A DNA stretch of 64,000 bases. Origin: Pseudomonas putida (GTDB taxonomy: Bacteria; Pseudomonadota; Gammaproteobacteria; Pseudomonadales; Pseudomonadaceae). The position numbers were made by a program, and so were the translations under genes. Shown here one piece after another: positions 10,288 to 19,586 of this stretch (positions are counted from its first letter, which is position 1; each line of letters opens with the position of its first letter). The notes below the pieces were generated by a model that was not told the origin of the DNA, made no database searches, and saw only the letters and a list, made by a program, of their open reading frames with translations. The DNA lies in the NCBI RefSeq assembly GCF_009883635.2, contig NZ_CP026115.2, positions 3,286,001-3,350,000 of the forward strand, written 5' to 3'.

Positions 10288-10743
10288 TCAGATGAAGCAG
10301 AGCGAAAGCGGTTCTGCGATATAGGCCGGCTTCTCTTCGCCTTCGATCTCCAGGGTAACGGTAGCCTTGAGCAGCCATTGCCCCGGCTTCTTCTCGGTCA
10401 CCTCGCCCAAGTCCACCTTCAGCCGTACGTTGCTGTCGACCTTCACTGGCTGAATGAAACGCACGCTGTCGAGGCCGTAATTGACCACCATCTTCAGCCC
10501 TTCAGGCAGCACCAGGATGTCTTCCATCAGCTTGGGGATCAGCGACAAGGTGAGGAAGCCGTGGGCGATGGTGGTGCCGAAAGGGGTTTTCGCCGCCTTT
10601 TCCGGGTCGACATGGATGAATTGAAAATCGCCGGTGGCCTCGGCGAACAGGTTGATGCGCTGCTGGTCGATCTTCAGCCAGTCGGAACGTCCCAGCTCCT
10701 TTCCAACGTACTGCGATAGCTCGTTTACCGGTACATAAGGCAT
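10288..10743 (-). CDS. MaoC-like (hot-dog) acyl-CoA dehydratase
   Basis: A 151-residue single hot-dog domain protein of the MaoC/NodN group, which hydrates or dehydrates short enoyl-CoA or beta-hydroxyacyl-CoA. The hydratase-2 active-site region is recognisable as FAEATGDFQFIHVDPEKA, with the catalytic Asp and His, followed by the usual PFGTTIAHGFLTLSL. I chose the ATG at 10743 because it has GGAGAG upstream and gives the family start MPYVPV; a longer frame to 10809 has no support. It is divergent from lrgA. The physiological substrate is not evident from the neighbours. Confidence 0.85.
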   Translation of the reverse strand: MPYVPVNELSQYVGKELGRSDWLKIDQQRINLFAEATGDFQFIHVDPEKAAKTPFGTTIAHGFLTLSLIPKLMEDILVLPEGLKMVVNYGLDSVRFIQPVKVDSNVRLKVDLGEVTEKKPGQWLLKATVTLEIEGEEKPAYIAEPLSLCFI

Positions 10744-10854
10744 CGCGACTCTCCAGGTTGTCATTTGGTACGGGAGTGCAAGATCAGCACGGCGAACCGT
10801 TTCAGTCAAGATGCCCGCTTTTCGGCGAATATCGGCTTACAGGCAGCGCGTGCT

Positions 10855-10860
10855 TATAAT
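10855..10860 (+). promoter_or_regulatory. Candidate -10 element for lrgAB
   Basis: A perfect TATAAT lies 26 bp before the lrgA ATG in the divergent gap with the MaoC-like gene. No good -35 hexamer is visible at 16-18 bp, so it would be a weak or activator-dependent sigma-70 promoter. Confidence 0.4.
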
Positions 10861-10886
10861 GGCCGGCATGCCTGAAGGAGATCCTT

Positions 10887-11252
10887 ATGCTGTTGCGTGG
10901 TTTGACCTGGCTTGTGCTGTTTCAACTGCTGGGTACGGCGCTCAATCATTTGTGCGTGCCAATTCTGCCGGGGCCGATCATCGGCCTGTTGCTGTTGCTG
11001 TTCTTCCTCATGGCCCGTGGCGAAGTGGGCAAGCCGCTGAGCGAGGCCGCCGGTAGCCTGCTGCGCTACCTCCCACTGCTGCTGGTGCCACCGGCGGTGG
11101 GGGTGATGGTCTATGCCAAGGACATTGCCGCAGACTTCTGGGCGATTGCCGGCGCCTTGCTGATTTCTTGCCTGGTGACCCTGGTGTTCGTCGGCCTGTT
11201 GATGCAGAAACTCATCGATCGCCAGCACGGCAAGTGTGAGGAGCAGCCATGA
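10887..11252 (+). CDS. CidA/LrgA-family holin-like membrane protein
   Basis: A 121-residue inner-membrane protein with four hydrophobic segments (about 5-25, 29-45, 62-80 and 86-108) and the family motif PGPIIGLLLLL near 28-38. CidA/LrgA proteins work with LrgB/CidB partners. They were proposed as holin/antiholin-like controllers of murein hydrolase activity and have been linked to export of small metabolites such as pyruvate. The ATG is preceded by AAGGAGAT. The coding region overlaps lrgB by four bases, so the pair is translationally coupled. Whether it acts as the Cid or the Lrg type cannot be decided from sequence. Confidence 0.87.
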   Translation: MLLRGLTWLVLFQLLGTALNHLCVPILPGPIIGLLLLLFFLMARGEVGKPLSEAAGSLLRYLPLLLVPPAVGVMVYAKDIAADFWAIAGALLISCLVTLVFVGLLMQKLIDRQHGKCEEQP

Positions 11253-11965
11253 TCCTTGACTGGCAAGGCGCGCTCGACGCAGTCATCCACCATCCCTTGT
11301 TCGGCATCGGCATCACCCTCGGTGCCTATCAGATCGTGCTGGCAGCCTATGAAAAGACCCGTTGGATCTTCCTTCAACCGGTGCTGGTTTCGATGCTGCT
11401 GGTGATCGGCGTGCTGCTGACCTGCGGCATCAGTTACGCCGAATACCGCAAGAGCACCGAAATCATGAACATCCTCCTGGGCCCCGCTACCGTGGCCCTG
11501 GCGGTGCCGCTCTATCTCAACCTGCGACGTATCCGGCAGCTGTTCTGGCCGACTTTTACTACGCTGGTAATCGGAGGCCTGTTCGCCACGGTCTGCTGCC
11601 TGCTGCTGGGTTGGTGGTTCGGTGCCGAGCACATGATTCTGATGACCATGGCGCCGAAGTCGGTCACTTCACCGATCGCCATGCTGGTGGCCGAACAGAT
11701 TGGTGGGGTGGCGGCGTTGGCGGCCGTGTTCGTATTGATCACTGGCGTGATCGGGGCGATCTTCGGCCCTGCGCTGCTGACCCGCCTGGGTGTGCACAGC
11801 CCGGAGGCGCGTGGTATGTCGCTGGGTGTGACGGCACATGCCGTGGGCACTTCGGTGGCCTTGCAGGAAAGTGACGAGTGCGGCGCTTTTGCCGCGCTGG
11901 CGATGAGCCTGATGGGGGTGGCCACGGCGGTATTCCTGCCGTTGGCGGTCAGCCTGGTGGCTTGA
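11249..11965 (+). CDS. lrgB: LrgB/CidB-family membrane protein
   Basis: A 238-residue, very hydrophobic inner-membrane protein, partner of the small CidA/LrgA protein encoded just upstream. Family motifs visible are FGIGITLGAYQ near residue 18, ISYAEYRKSTEIMNILLGPATVALAVPLY near 60-85, MAPKSVTSPIAM near 130, and the C-terminal SLGVTAHAVGTSVAL. LrgB/CidB homologues have been implicated in control of autolysis and as components of a pyruvate or glycolate transporter. It starts with an ATG overlapping the previous stop (ATGA). The next gene begins 10 bp after its stop, so a three-gene operon is likely. Confidence 0.9.
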   Translation: MILDWQGALDAVIHHPLFGIGITLGAYQIVLAAYEKTRWIFLQPVLVSMLLVIGVLLTCGISYAEYRKSTEIMNILLGPATVALAVPLYLNLRRIRQLFWPTFTTLVIGGLFATVCCLLLGWWFGAEHMILMTMAPKSVTSPIAMLVAEQIGGVAALAAVFVLITGVIGAIFGPALLTRLGVHSPEARGMSLGVTAHAVGTSVALQESDECGAFAALAMSLMGVATAVFLPLAVSLVA

Positions 11966-11974
11966 GGAGTTGTG

Positions 11975-12565
11975 ATGACGCTACCGCTGTTTCCCCTCAA
12001 TACCGTGTTGTTTCCCGGTTGCCTGCTGGATCTGCAGATCTTCGAGGCGCGCTACCTGGACATGATTGGCCGCTGCATGAAGCAGGGCACCGGCTTTGGC
12101 GTGGTGTGCATCGTCGAAGGCGAACAGGTCGGCAAGGCGCCACCGGTGGTGGCGTCGATCGGTTGCGAGGCCGTGATCCGCGACTTCGTCCAGCAGGACA
12201 ACGGCTTGCTGGGTATTCGGGTGGAGGGTGTACGGCGCTTCGAGCTGAGCCAGACCGAAGTGCAGAAGGACCAGTTGCTGGTGGGTGAAGTGCATTGGCT
12301 GGCGGAGCAACCGGACAGCCCGCTCACCGAGCACGACGATGACCTGCTGGCGCTGCTGGTGGCCTTGGGCGAGCACCCTATGGTCGAGGCGTTGGACATG
12401 CCGCGGGATGTCGACGGGCGCCAGGCCCTGGCCAACCAGCTGGCCTACTTGCTGCCGTTCATGGAAGAGGACAAGCTGGACTTGCTGGCGATCGACTCGC
12501 CGGCGCAGCGACTGGAAGAGATCCAGAAGCTGCTGGAGCGGATTCAGGGAGAGTTGTTCGCCTGA
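11975..12565 (+). CDS. Lon N-terminal (LAN) domain protein
   Basis: A 196-residue stand-alone LON substrate-binding domain protein, with no ATPase or protease part. The opening MTLPLFPLNTVLFPGCLLDLQIFEARYL is the classical LAN start, followed by GFGVV and a conserved RFE segment. Such proteins are common next to lrgAB in pseudomonads; their role is unknown, though a substrate-recognition function is often assumed. I chose the ATG at 11975 because GAGGAG lies five bases upstream. A GTG one codon earlier is possible. The C-terminal half (about 125-196) is helical. Confidence 0.85.
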   Translation: MTLPLFPLNTVLFPGCLLDLQIFEARYLDMIGRCMKQGTGFGVVCIVEGEQVGKAPPVVASIGCEAVIRDFVQQDNGLLGIRVEGVRRFELSQTEVQKDQLLVGEVHWLAEQPDSPLTEHDDDLLALLVALGEHPMVEALDMPRDVDGRQALANQLAYLLPFMEEDKLDLLAIDSPAQRLEEIQKLLERIQGELFA

Positions 12566-12586
12566 TTGAACTCAGTGCAGGCTATC

Positions 12587-13903
12587 TCAATACTGGTAAC
12601 GCAGCAGGGCGTGGGGCAACGCATGCATGGCAAAGAACGCCAGCAACGCGACACACGCCGGCAATACCAGCCACCACACCTTCTGCGGTAGCGCCGTCAG
12701 TGGCTGTCGATACTGCACCAGCGTCAGGCTCAGCGCACACACGCAACAGGCCAGCAAGGCCCCGGCCATGATGTCGGTCGGCCAATGCGCGCCCAGGTAC
12801 ACCCGCGACAAGGCAATCGCCAGCGCCGGAATGCAGCCCAGCATCACCCAGGTCAGGCGCATGCGCGGCGGCATGCCGCGCCCGGCGAGTACCGCCAGGG
12901 TCAGGAAGAACGCGAACGAAGCCGAACTGTGCCCGCTGGGCATGCTGTAGCTGGTCAGCGGGTCGCTCAGTACTTCCGGGCGGGCGCGGGCGAACAGCCA
13001 TTTCAGCGTGCCATTGGCCAGTGCCGTGCCAATCAGCGTGCCGCCCGCAAACAGGGCGTGGCGCCACTGCCGCGCGAGTAGCAGCAGGCCGGTGAGCAAG
13101 CCACCTAGGAAGAACTGAGTCTTGAAGTCGCCGAGCCGGGTCACGACCACCACGGTGCTATCGATTGCCTGGCTGCGGTGCTCCTGTACCAGCGTCATCA
13201 CTCCTTGATCGAATTCGTGCAGGTGGGGCCAGCCGAGAAACAGGCCTGTCAGGGCGATGAAACTCAGGCCGGTGATCAGCCGCGTGCCGTGACGCTGGTC
13301 ACGGATACTGCTGTTCAGGCTCAGGCCAATCAGCACCGCCAGGGTGCCGGCAATGATCCCGGCATCCAGCCAGAAGCCTTCCGGCAAAGGCAGGCGCATG
13401 GCTGCACCGGTCGCCCAGCCTGGCAGCAGATAGGCGACCGACCAGCCCGCACCCGCCACCAGGCTGACGGCGATGAAGCGTGGCAGCGGCATGTCGAACA
13501 TCCCGGCGACCATCGGCAGCATCGGTCGCAACGGGCCGATGAAGCGGCCGACCAGCAGGCTGGCAATGCCGTAGCGCTGGAAGTAGGCCTCGGCGCTGCC
13601 GATCCATTCCGGGTGGTGGCGCAGCAGCGGCAGGCGGCGGATGTTCTGGTGGAAGTACTTGCCGATGGTGTACGACAGCGCGTCACCGAGCAGGCCGCCG
13701 AGGAACCCCAGCATCAGGGTTTCACCCAGGCTGAAGGCACCGCTGCCAGCCAGTACGGCGACGGCGAACAGCAGTACCGTGCCTGGTACGATGATGCCGG
13801 CAATGGCCAGGCATTCCACGCAAGCCACCAAAAAAATCGCCAGGCCAAGCCACTGGGGGTGAGCACTGAGCCAGCCGGTCAGGCTGTCGAGCCATTGACC
13901 CAT
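12587..13903 (-). CDS. DedA-PAP2 fusion membrane protein
   Basis: A 438-residue inner-membrane protein joining two enzyme-type domains. Residues about 1-200 are a DedA/SNARE-associated domain (GIIVPGTVLLF, GGLLGDALSYTIGKYF, GRFIGPLRPMLPMVAG), a family linked to lipid-carrier flipping. Residues about 215-438 are a PAP2 phosphatase with the signatures KWLFARARP, SMPSGHSS and SRVYLGAHWPTD carrying its catalytic residues. Together they suggest recycling of a lipid phosphate such as undecaprenyl pyrophosphate, but the substrate is inferred. The gene starts 3 bp after the mpg-type glycosylase stop, so the two are probably co-transcribed. Confidence 0.88.
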   Translation of the reverse strand: MGQWLDSLTGWLSAHPQWLGLAIFLVACVECLAIAGIIVPGTVLLFAVAVLAGSGAFSLGETLMLGFLGGLLGDALSYTIGKYFHQNIRRLPLLRHHPEWIGSAEAYFQRYGIASLLVGRFIGPLRPMLPMVAGMFDMPLPRFIAVSLVAGAGWSVAYLLPGWATGAAMRLPLPEGFWLDAGIIAGTLAVLIGLSLNSSIRDQRHGTRLITGLSFIALTGLFLGWPHLHEFDQGVMTLVQEHRSQAIDSTVVVVTRLGDFKTQFFLGGLLTGLLLLARQWRHALFAGGTLIGTALANGTLKWLFARARPEVLSDPLTSYSMPSGHSSASFAFFLTLAVLAGRGMPPRMRLTWVMLGCIPALAIALSRVYLGAHWPTDIMAGALLACCVCALSLTLVQYRQPLTALPQKVWWLVLPACVALLAFFAMHALPHALLRYQY

Positions 13904-13906
13904 GTT

Positions 13907-14617
13907 TCAGCTTCCTTGTTTGAGGATGAAAAAGTCTTGCCCTTCGACTTGGCCCCGTCGCAGCGGGTTCCGGGTGCAGAAGCGGGCGAATTCGGCATCG
14001 ACGAAGCGGTACGGCAGGTGCTCGTCGCGCCCATGGGGGATGCCCAGGCGCGCAGCCTGGATCACCCGCGGCACCGCGATGTCGCAGTCTTCGACGTACA
14101 GGCGCTCAGGATCGAAGCGCTGCGCGTCCCAGTGCGGCACTTTCAGCCCCATGGCCTTGCACAGCAGGGTCTGCCCGGCACACAGGCGCTCGGGTGGGCG
14201 CAGGTTGCCGCTGGCATCGGGGTTGTTCAGCTGCATTTGCGCCAGGCTGTTGGCATCGGAGATGGCATCGACCCAAGGGTAGGCGGACTTGATCAGCACC
14301 GCGTTGCCCGGGCCCTGGGCGCTGAAGTTGAGCGAGTCGCCACCGCGGGCGTAATACATGTAGATGTGCCCGCCGCCCTGGAACAGCGCCTTGCGCTTTT
14401 CGGTATAGCCGAGCGAGGCATGGCTGCCTTTGTCGGTCAGGTAGTAGGCCTCGGTCTCGATGATCCGTGCGGCCAGCCACAGGTTACCTTGTCGATGACG
14501 GATGACTTTGCCCAGCAACGCCTTGGCCAAGGTCTGGGCGTCGCGGTCGAAGAAGCTGTCAGGCAGTGCGCGGGCAGGGCAGGGGGCTGAGGCTGGCATG
14601 CTGGCGGTTCGTGGCAT
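13907..14617 (-). CDS. DNA-3-methyladenine glycosylase (AAG/MPG family)
   Basis: Excises alkylated purines such as 3-methyladenine from DNA. The 236-residue protein shows the AAG-family features ALLGKVIRH, the active-site segment ARIIETEAYYLTDKGSHASLGYTEKRKALF (Glu in IETEAY), HIYMYYARGGDSLNF and the ending NPLRRGQVEGQDFF. I chose the ATG at 14617. An in-frame TTG at 14638 is possible and an ATG at 14599 would drop six residues; none has a strong ribosome binding site. It lies immediately upstream of the DedA-PAP2 gene and is divergent from proA. Confidence 0.9.
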   Translation of the reverse strand: MPRTASMPASAPCPARALPDSFFDRDAQTLAKALLGKVIRHRQGNLWLAARIIETEAYYLTDKGSHASLGYTEKRKALFQGGGHIYMYYARGGDSLNFSAQGPGNAVLIKSAYPWVDAISDANSLAQMQLNNPDASGNLRPPERLCAGQTLLCKAMGLKVPHWDAQRFDPERLYVEDCDIAVPRVIQAARLGIPHGRDEHLPYRFVDAEFARFCTRNPLRRGQVEGQDFFILKQGS

Positions 14618-14763
14618 CAAAGGCGGGGATGATAGCAATGAATGGCTTAATCAAGGCTTAACCGAGACAGTTCGATAAGCGCAGTTACATCTTTCTTATG
14701 GATTCTTGCGAGCCATTTTCTACCATCCGCCACCCGCCGCTGGGCGTATACCTGCGCGACAGT

Positions 14764-14769
14764 TATAAT
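14764..14769 (+). promoter_or_regulatory. Candidate -10 element for the proA operon
   Basis: TATAAT lies 34 bp before the proA ATG. The region 17 bp upstream (tgggcg) is a poor -35, so only the -10 match supports the call. The genes from proA to rlpA follow with small gaps or overlaps. Confidence 0.4.
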
Positions 14770-14803
14770 CAGCCGATTTCCCCTTCGCCAAGACACCGAA
14801 CCC

Positions 14804-16075
14804 ATGACTGAGTCCGTTCTTGACTACATGACCCGCCTGGGTCGCGCCGCACGCCAGGCTTCCCGCGTCATTGCCCGTGCCAGCACCGCGCAGAAGAACC
14901 GCGCCCTGCAGGCTGCGGCCGATGCGCTGGATGCTGCGCGCGCCGAGCTTGCCGCAGCCAACGAACTGGACTTGGCCGCTGGCCGTGCCAACGGCCTGGA
15001 GCCAGCGCTGCTTGACCGCCTGGCGCTGACCCCGGCGCGCATCGACGGCATGATCACAGGCCTGCGCCAGGTGGCCAGCCTGCCAGACCCGGTCGGCGCC
15101 ATCCGCGATATGAGCTACCGCCCGTCGGGCATTCAGGTCGGCAAGATGCGCGTGCCACTGGGCGTGATCGGGATCATCTACGAGTCGCGCCCGAACGTGA
15201 CCATCGATGCCGCCAGCCTGTGCCTGAAATCGGGGAATGCCACCATCTTGCGTGGCGGCTCCGAGGCCATTCATTCCAACCGGGCCATTGCCATCTGCAT
15301 CCAGCGTGGCCTGGCGGCGGCGGGCCTGCCGGCTGCCGTGGTGCAGGTGGTCGAGACCACTGATCGTGAAGCCGTTGGCGCGCTGATCAGCATGCCCGAG
15401 TTCGTCGATGTCATCGTGCCGCGCGGCGGCCGTGGCCTGATCGAGCGCATCAGTCGCGATGCCCGTGTGCCGGTCATCAAGCACCTGGACGGCATCTGCC
15501 ATGTCTACGTGGCCGAGCACGCCGACCTGGACAAGGCCTGGCGCGTGGCATTCAACGCCAAGACCTACCGCTACGGCATCTGCGGCGCGATGGAGACCCT
15601 GCTTGTAGACCAGCGCGTGGCTGAAGGCTTCCTGCCGGAAATGGCCCGCCGCTTCCAGGAGAAAAGCGTCGAACTGCGTGGTTGCGAGCGTACCCGCGAG
15701 CTGATCGACGCCAAACCGGCCACTGAAGACGACTGGCACACCGAGTACCTCGACGCGATCCTGTCGATCCGCGTCGTCGACGGCCTGGACCAGGCCATCG
15801 AGCACATCAACCAGTACGGCTCGCACCACACCGACTCGATCATCACCGAACATCAGGGCCAGGCCCGCCAGTTCATGGCCGAGGTCGATTCGGCATCGGT
15901 GATGCTCAACACCCCGACCTGCTTCGCCGATGGCTTCGAGTATGGCCTGGGCGCGGAAATCGGCATTTCCACCGACAAGCTGCACGCCCGCGGCCCGGTA
16001 GGCCTGGAAGGCTTGACCTGCGAGAAGTACGTGGTGATCGGTGACGGCCAGCTGCGTGGCCAGGAGTCCTGCTGA
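14804..16075 (+). CDS. proA: Glutamate-5-semialdehyde dehydrogenase (gamma-glutamyl phosphate reductase)
   Basis: Second step of proline synthesis: NADPH-dependent reduction of gamma-glutamyl phosphate to glutamate-5-semialdehyde in the cytoplasm. The 423-residue length is normal. Conserved segments are [27 protein letters not shown] near 120, [22 protein letters not shown] near 205, the catalytic-Cys motif [13 protein letters not shown] near 255, and the end [17 protein letters not shown] start. The TTG-started nadD begins one base after the stop, so proA heads the proA-nadD-rsfS-rlmH string also seen in other pseudomonads. Confidence 0.97.
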   Translation: MTESVLDYMTRLGRAARQASRVIARASTAQKNRALQAAADALDAARAELAAANELDLAAGRANGLEPALLDRLALTPARIDGMITGLRQVASLPDPVGAIRDMSYRPSGIQVGKMRVPLGVIGIIYESRPNVTIDAASLCLKSGNATILRGGSEAIHSNRAIAICIQRGLAAAGLPAAVVQVVETTDREAVGALISMPEFVDVIVPRGGRGLIERISRDARVPVIKHLDGICHVYVAEHADLDKAWRVAFNAKTYRYGICGAMETLLVDQRVAEGFLPEMARRFQEKSVELRGCERTRELIDAKPATEDDWHTEYLDAILSIRVVDGLDQAIEHINQYGSHHTDSIITEHQGQARQFMAEVDSASVMLNTPTCFADGFEYGLGAEIGISTDKLHARGPVGLEGLTCEKYVVIGDGQLRGQESC

Positions 16076-16076
16076 G

Positions 16077-16736
16077 TTGAGCAAGGCCCAGGCAGTCCGG
16101 CGCATCGGCATTCTTGGCGGTACCTTCGACCCCGTGCACATCGGCCACCTGCGCAGCGCGCTGGAAGTGGCCGAGTTCATGGCGCTCGATGAGCTGCGCC
16201 TGCTGCCCAACGCCCGCCCGCCGCACCGCGATACCCCGCAGGTGGCGGCGCAGGATCGCCTGGCCATGGTCCGTGAAGCGGTGCAGGGCGTCGATTGCCT
16301 CAGCGTCGATGCCCGCGAGCTGGAGCGCGACAAACCGTCGTACACCATCGACACGCTGGAGTCGATCCGCGCCGAGCTCGGCGTCGACGACCAGCTGTTC
16401 CTGGTGCTCGGCTGGGATGCCTTCTGTGGCCTGCCCACCTGGCACCGCTGGGAAGAACTGCTGCAACACTGTCACATCCTGGTGCTGCAACGCCCGGATG
16501 CCGACGTTGAACCCCCTGACGAGTTGCGCAACCTGCTGGCTGCGCGCTCGGAGAGCGATCCCACCGCCATGTCCGGCCCGGCGGGGAATATTTCGTTCGT
16601 CTGGCAGACGCCGCTCGCGGTGTCGGCTACACAGATCCGACAGCTGCTGGCCAGCGGCAAATCGGTGAGGTTCCTGGTGCCGGACGCCGTACTGGCCTAC
16701 ATCGAGGCGCGCGAGCTGTATCGTGCCCCTAACTGA
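16077..16736 (+). CDS. nadD: Nicotinate-mononucleotide adenylyltransferase
   Basis: Converts nicotinate mononucleotide and ATP to nicotinate adenine dinucleotide in NAD synthesis. The 219-residue protein has the nucleotidyltransferase signature [18 protein letters not shown] at the N-terminus, [10 protein letters not shown], the [18 protein letters not shown] segment, and the second signature region [17 protein letters not shown]. The TTG at 16077 is the most likely start: it follows GGAG of the proA end at a usable distance and gives [16 protein letters not shown] longer frame from 16041 would overlap proA by 35 bp. Tightly packed between proA and rsfS. Confidence 0.94.
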   Translation: MSKAQAVRRIGILGGTFDPVHIGHLRSALEVAEFMALDELRLLPNARPPHRDTPQVAAQDRLAMVREAVQGVDCLSVDARELERDKPSYTIDTLESIRAELGVDDQLFLVLGWDAFCGLPTWHRWEELLQHCHILVLQRPDADVEPPDELRNLLAARSESDPTAMSGPAGNISFVWQTPLAVSATQIRQLLASGKSVRFLVPDAVLAYIEARELYRAPN

Positions 16737-16780
16737 CGGTGCCCCAGGGCGCCTCATCCAAACGAGTTGAAGAGTTTTTT

Positions 16781-17203
16781 ATGAGCAAGCAGAAAATCAA
16801 TGGCGAAGCACTGGTCAAACTGACCGTCAGCGCCCTGGAAGACGTCAAGGCCCAGGACATCCAGGTCATCGACGTGCGCGACAAGCACAGCCTGACCGAC
16901 TACATGATCATTGCCACCGGTACCTCCAACCGCCAGATCAACGCGATGCTGGAAAAGGTCCGTGAAGCGGTCAAGAAAGAAGGCGCACAGCCACTGGGCG
17001 AAGAAGGCAAGGGCGACAGCGACTGGGTACTGCTGGACCTGAACGACGTCATCGTGCACATGATGACCGCCGCTGCCCGTCAGTTCTACGACCTGGAGCG
17101 CCTGTGGCTGGGTGCCGAGCAGAGCCGTGCCGCTGATGCCAAGCACCACAGCCCGGAAAACGCCAGCGACTACTTCACCGAAAAGCTCAAAGACCGGGAA
17201 TAA
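16781..17203 (+). CDS. rsfS: Ribosomal silencing factor RsfS
   Basis: Binds ribosomal protein uL14 on the 50S subunit and blocks joining with 30S when nutrients are low. The 140-residue protein has the DUF143 core: VIDVRDKHSLTDYMIIATGTSNRQINA near residues 27-53 and GDSDWVLLDLNDVIVHMMTAAARQFYDLERLW near 75-106. The ATG at 16781 gives the family start MSKQKINGEALVK; the frame also opens at 16739 but without the family pattern. It lies between nadD and rlmH, the classic arrangement. Confidence 0.96.
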   Translation: MSKQKINGEALVKLTVSALEDVKAQDIQVIDVRDKHSLTDYMIIATGTSNRQINAMLEKVREAVKKEGAQPLGEEGKGDSDWVLLDLNDVIVHMMTAAARQFYDLERLWLGAEQSRAADAKHHSPENASDYFTEKLKDRE

Positions 17204-17212
17204 GGAAGCGTC

Positions 17213-17680
17213 GTGCGTCTGCGTCTGATCGCGGTCGGCTCGCGCATGCCCAAGTGGGTCGAGGAAGGCTGGCATGAATATGCCAAGCGCCTGCCCCAGG
17301 AGCTGTCGCTCGAGCTGGTGGAAATCCCGCTGAACACCCGTGGCAAGAATGCCGACGTCGCCCGCCTGATCCGTCAGGAGGGCGAAGCCATGCTGAGCAA
17401 GGTTCAGCCTGGGGAACGGATCGTCACCCTCGAGGTCCATGGCAAGCCCTGGAGTACCGAGCAGCTGGCAACCGAGCTGGACCGCTGGCGCCTGGATTCG
17501 CGCACGGTGAATTTGATGGTGGGCGGCCCGGAAGGGCTGGCGCCTGAGGTCTGTGCGCGCGCCGAGCAACGCTGGTCGCTGTCGCCGCTGACCTTGCCGC
17601 ACCCGTTGGTAAGGATACTCATCGGCGAGCAGATCTACCGCGCCTGGACCGTGTTGTCTGGGCACCCTTACCACAAATGA
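17213..17680 (+). CDS. rlmH: 23S rRNA pseudouridine-1915 N3-methyltransferase
   Basis: SPOUT-class enzyme that methylates pseudouridine 1915 in helix 69 of 23S rRNA using S-adenosylmethionine. The 155-residue length is that of the family. Motifs are [28 protein letters not shown] at the start, the SAM-binding knot [15 protein letters not shown] near 103-117, and the ending [31 protein letters not shown] start, 9 bp after rsfS with AAGGA upstream. Followed 16 bp later by mrdA. Confidence 0.97.
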   Translation: MRLRLIAVGSRMPKWVEEGWHEYAKRLPQELSLELVEIPLNTRGKNADVARLIRQEGEAMLSKVQPGERIVTLEVHGKPWSTEQLATELDRWRLDSRTVNLMVGGPEGLAPEVCARAEQRWSLSPLTLPHPLVRILIGEQIYRAWTVLSGHPYHK

Positions 17681-17696
17681 GCCTGTAAGCAGTCCG

Positions 17697-19586
17697 ATGT
17701 CGCAGCCGATCCGTCTCAAGGACCACGAGAAAGACGCCCGCCTGGTGCGTAACCGCGTCGTGGTCGGCGCGGTGGCGGTCATCCTGCTCATCTGCGTGCT
17801 GGTCGCGCGGCTGTACTACCTGCAGATCATCCAGTACGACTATCACTCGACGCTGTCGGAGAACAACCGGGTGCATGTGCAGCCGATTCCGCCTACACGT
17901 GGCCTGATTTTCGACCGCAACGGGGTGATCATCGCCGACAACCGGCCTAGCTTCAGCCTGTCGATGACCCGCGAACGCGCAGGTAACTGGCAGGAAGTGC
18001 TGGATAACATCGTCGAAGTGCTGGACCTGACAGCGGATGACCGGGCGCTGTTCGAGAAGCGCATGAAGCAGGGGCGTCGGCCGTTCGAGCCGGTGCCGAT
18101 CCTGTTCGAGCTGAATGAAGAGCAGATCGCCCGTGTGGCGGTCAACCAGTTCCGCCTGCCTGGCGTGGAAGTCGTCGCCCAGCTGGTGCGCCACTACCCA
18201 CAGGGCGCGCACTTCGCTCATTCGGTCGGTTATGTCGGCCGGATCAACGAAAAAGAACTGAAAACCCTCGATCCGGTCAATTACAGCGGCACCCACCATA
18301 TCGGCAAGACCGGCATCGAGCGCTTCTACGAGCCCGAGCTGCACGGCCAGGTCGGTTACGAGGAAGTCGAGACCAACGCTCGCGGTCGGGTGCTGCGGGT
18401 GCTCAAGCGCACCGACCCGAAGCCGGGCAAGGACATCGTGCTGAGCCTCGACATCAAGCTGCAGGAAGCCGCCGAGGCCGCTCTGGGTGGCCGGCGCGGC
18501 GCAGTGGTGGCGCTCGACCCGCGTACCGGTGAGGTGCTGGCGATGGTCAGCCAGCCGAGCTTCGACCCTAACCTGTTCGTCACCGGCATCAGCTTCAAGG
18601 CCTATGCCGAGCTGCGCGACTCGATCGACCGGCCACTGTTCAACCGCGTGCTCCGCGGCCTGTACCCGCCGGGTTCGACCATCAAGCCGGCAGTGGCCAT
18701 CGCCGGCCTCGACAGCGGGGTGGTCAACGCCAGCAGCCGGGTATTCGACCCGGGCTACTACCAGTTGCCCAACTACGATCACAAATACCGTAACTGGAAC
18801 CGTACCGGTGACGGTTGGGTGGACCTGGACACCGCGATCATGCGCTCCAACGACACCTACTTCTACGATCTTGCCCACAAGATGGGTATCGATCGGCTGT
18901 CCAGCTACATGAACAAGTTCGGCATCGGCCAGAAGGTTGCCCTCGACATGTTCGAGGAGTCGCCCGGGCTGATGCCGTCGCGCGAGTGGAAGCGCGCCAC
19001 CCGCCGTCAGGCCTGGTTCCCGGGTGAAACGCTGATTCTCGGCATCGGCCAGGGCTACATGCAGGCCACGCCGCTGCAGCTGGCCCAGGCCACTGCACTG
19101 ATCGCCAACAAGGGTGTGTGGAACCGCCCGCACCTGGCCAAGACCATCGAAGGCCTACCGCCGGTGGACCCCAACCCGATGGAAGACATCGTCCTGCGCG
19201 ACAAGTCCGACTGGGCCAAGGTCACCCACGGCATGGAGCAGGTGATGCACAACGCCCGCGGTACCGCGCGCAAGGCGGCAGCAGGTGCCCAGTACCGCAT
19301 CGCCGGCAAGAGTGGTACCGCTCAGGTGGTGGCGATCAAGCAGGGCGAGAAGTACGACCGTAACAAACTCCAGGAGCGCCACCGCGACCACGCGCTGTTC
19401 GTGGCCTTCGCCCCGGCCGACGATCCGAAGATCGTGGTTTCGGTGATGGTCGAGAACGGTGAGTCCGGCTCCGGCGTTGCCGCGCCAGTGGTGCGGCAGA
19501 TCATGGACGCCTGGCTGCTCGACGAGAGCGGCCGGCTGAAAAGCGAATTCGCGCCTGCCACCGTCGCCCAGGAAATGGCCCAGTGA
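17697..19586 (+). CDS. mrdA: Penicillin-binding protein 2, rod-complex transpeptidase
   Basis: Bitopic inner-membrane D,D-transpeptidase that cross-links new peptidoglycan during cell elongation with RodA. The 629-residue protein has one membrane segment (about 20-42), a dimerisation/pedestal region, and a transpeptidase domain with the SxxK motif in YPPGSTIKPAV, the SxN motif in MRSNDTYFYD, and KSGT in AGKSGTAQV. The start is ATG. Its stop overlaps the rodA GTG (GTGA), so PBP2 and RodA are coupled as partners. Downstream mltB and rlpA supply lytic enzymes for the same wall machinery. Confidence 0.97.
   Translation: MSQPIRLKDHEKDARLVRNRVVVGAVAVILLICVLVARLYYLQIIQYDYHSTLSENNRVHVQPIPPTRGLIFDRNGVIIADNRPSFSLSMTRERAGNWQEVLDNIVEVLDLTADDRALFEKRMKQGRRPFEPVPILFELNEEQIARVAVNQFRLPGVEVVAQLVRHYPQGAHFAHSVGYVGRINEKELKTLDPVNYSGTHHIGKTGIERFYEPELHGQVGYEEVETNARGRVLRVLKRTDPKPGKDIVLSLDIKLQEAAEAALGGRRGAVVALDPRTGEVLAMVSQPSFDPNLFVTGISFKAYAELRDSIDRPLFNRVLRGLYPPGSTIKPAVAIAGLDSGVVNASSRVFDPGYYQLPNYDHKYRNWNRTGDGWVDLDTAIMRSNDTYFYDLAHKMGIDRLSSYMNKFGIGQKVALDMFEESPGLMPSREWKRATRRQAWFPGETLILGIGQGYMQATPLQLAQATALIANKGVWNRPHLAKTIEGLPPVDPNPMEDIVLRDKSDWAKVTHGMEQVMHNARGTARKAAAGAQYRIAGKSGTAQVVAIKQGEKYDRNKLQERHRDHALFVAFAPADDPKIVVSVMVENGESGSGVAAPVVRQIMDAWLLDESGRLKSEFAPATVAQEMAQ

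Noticed and set aside
17619..19133. A 504-codon minus-strand frame opposite mrdA
   Set aside because: mrdA carries all PBP motifs; the opposite frame has none.
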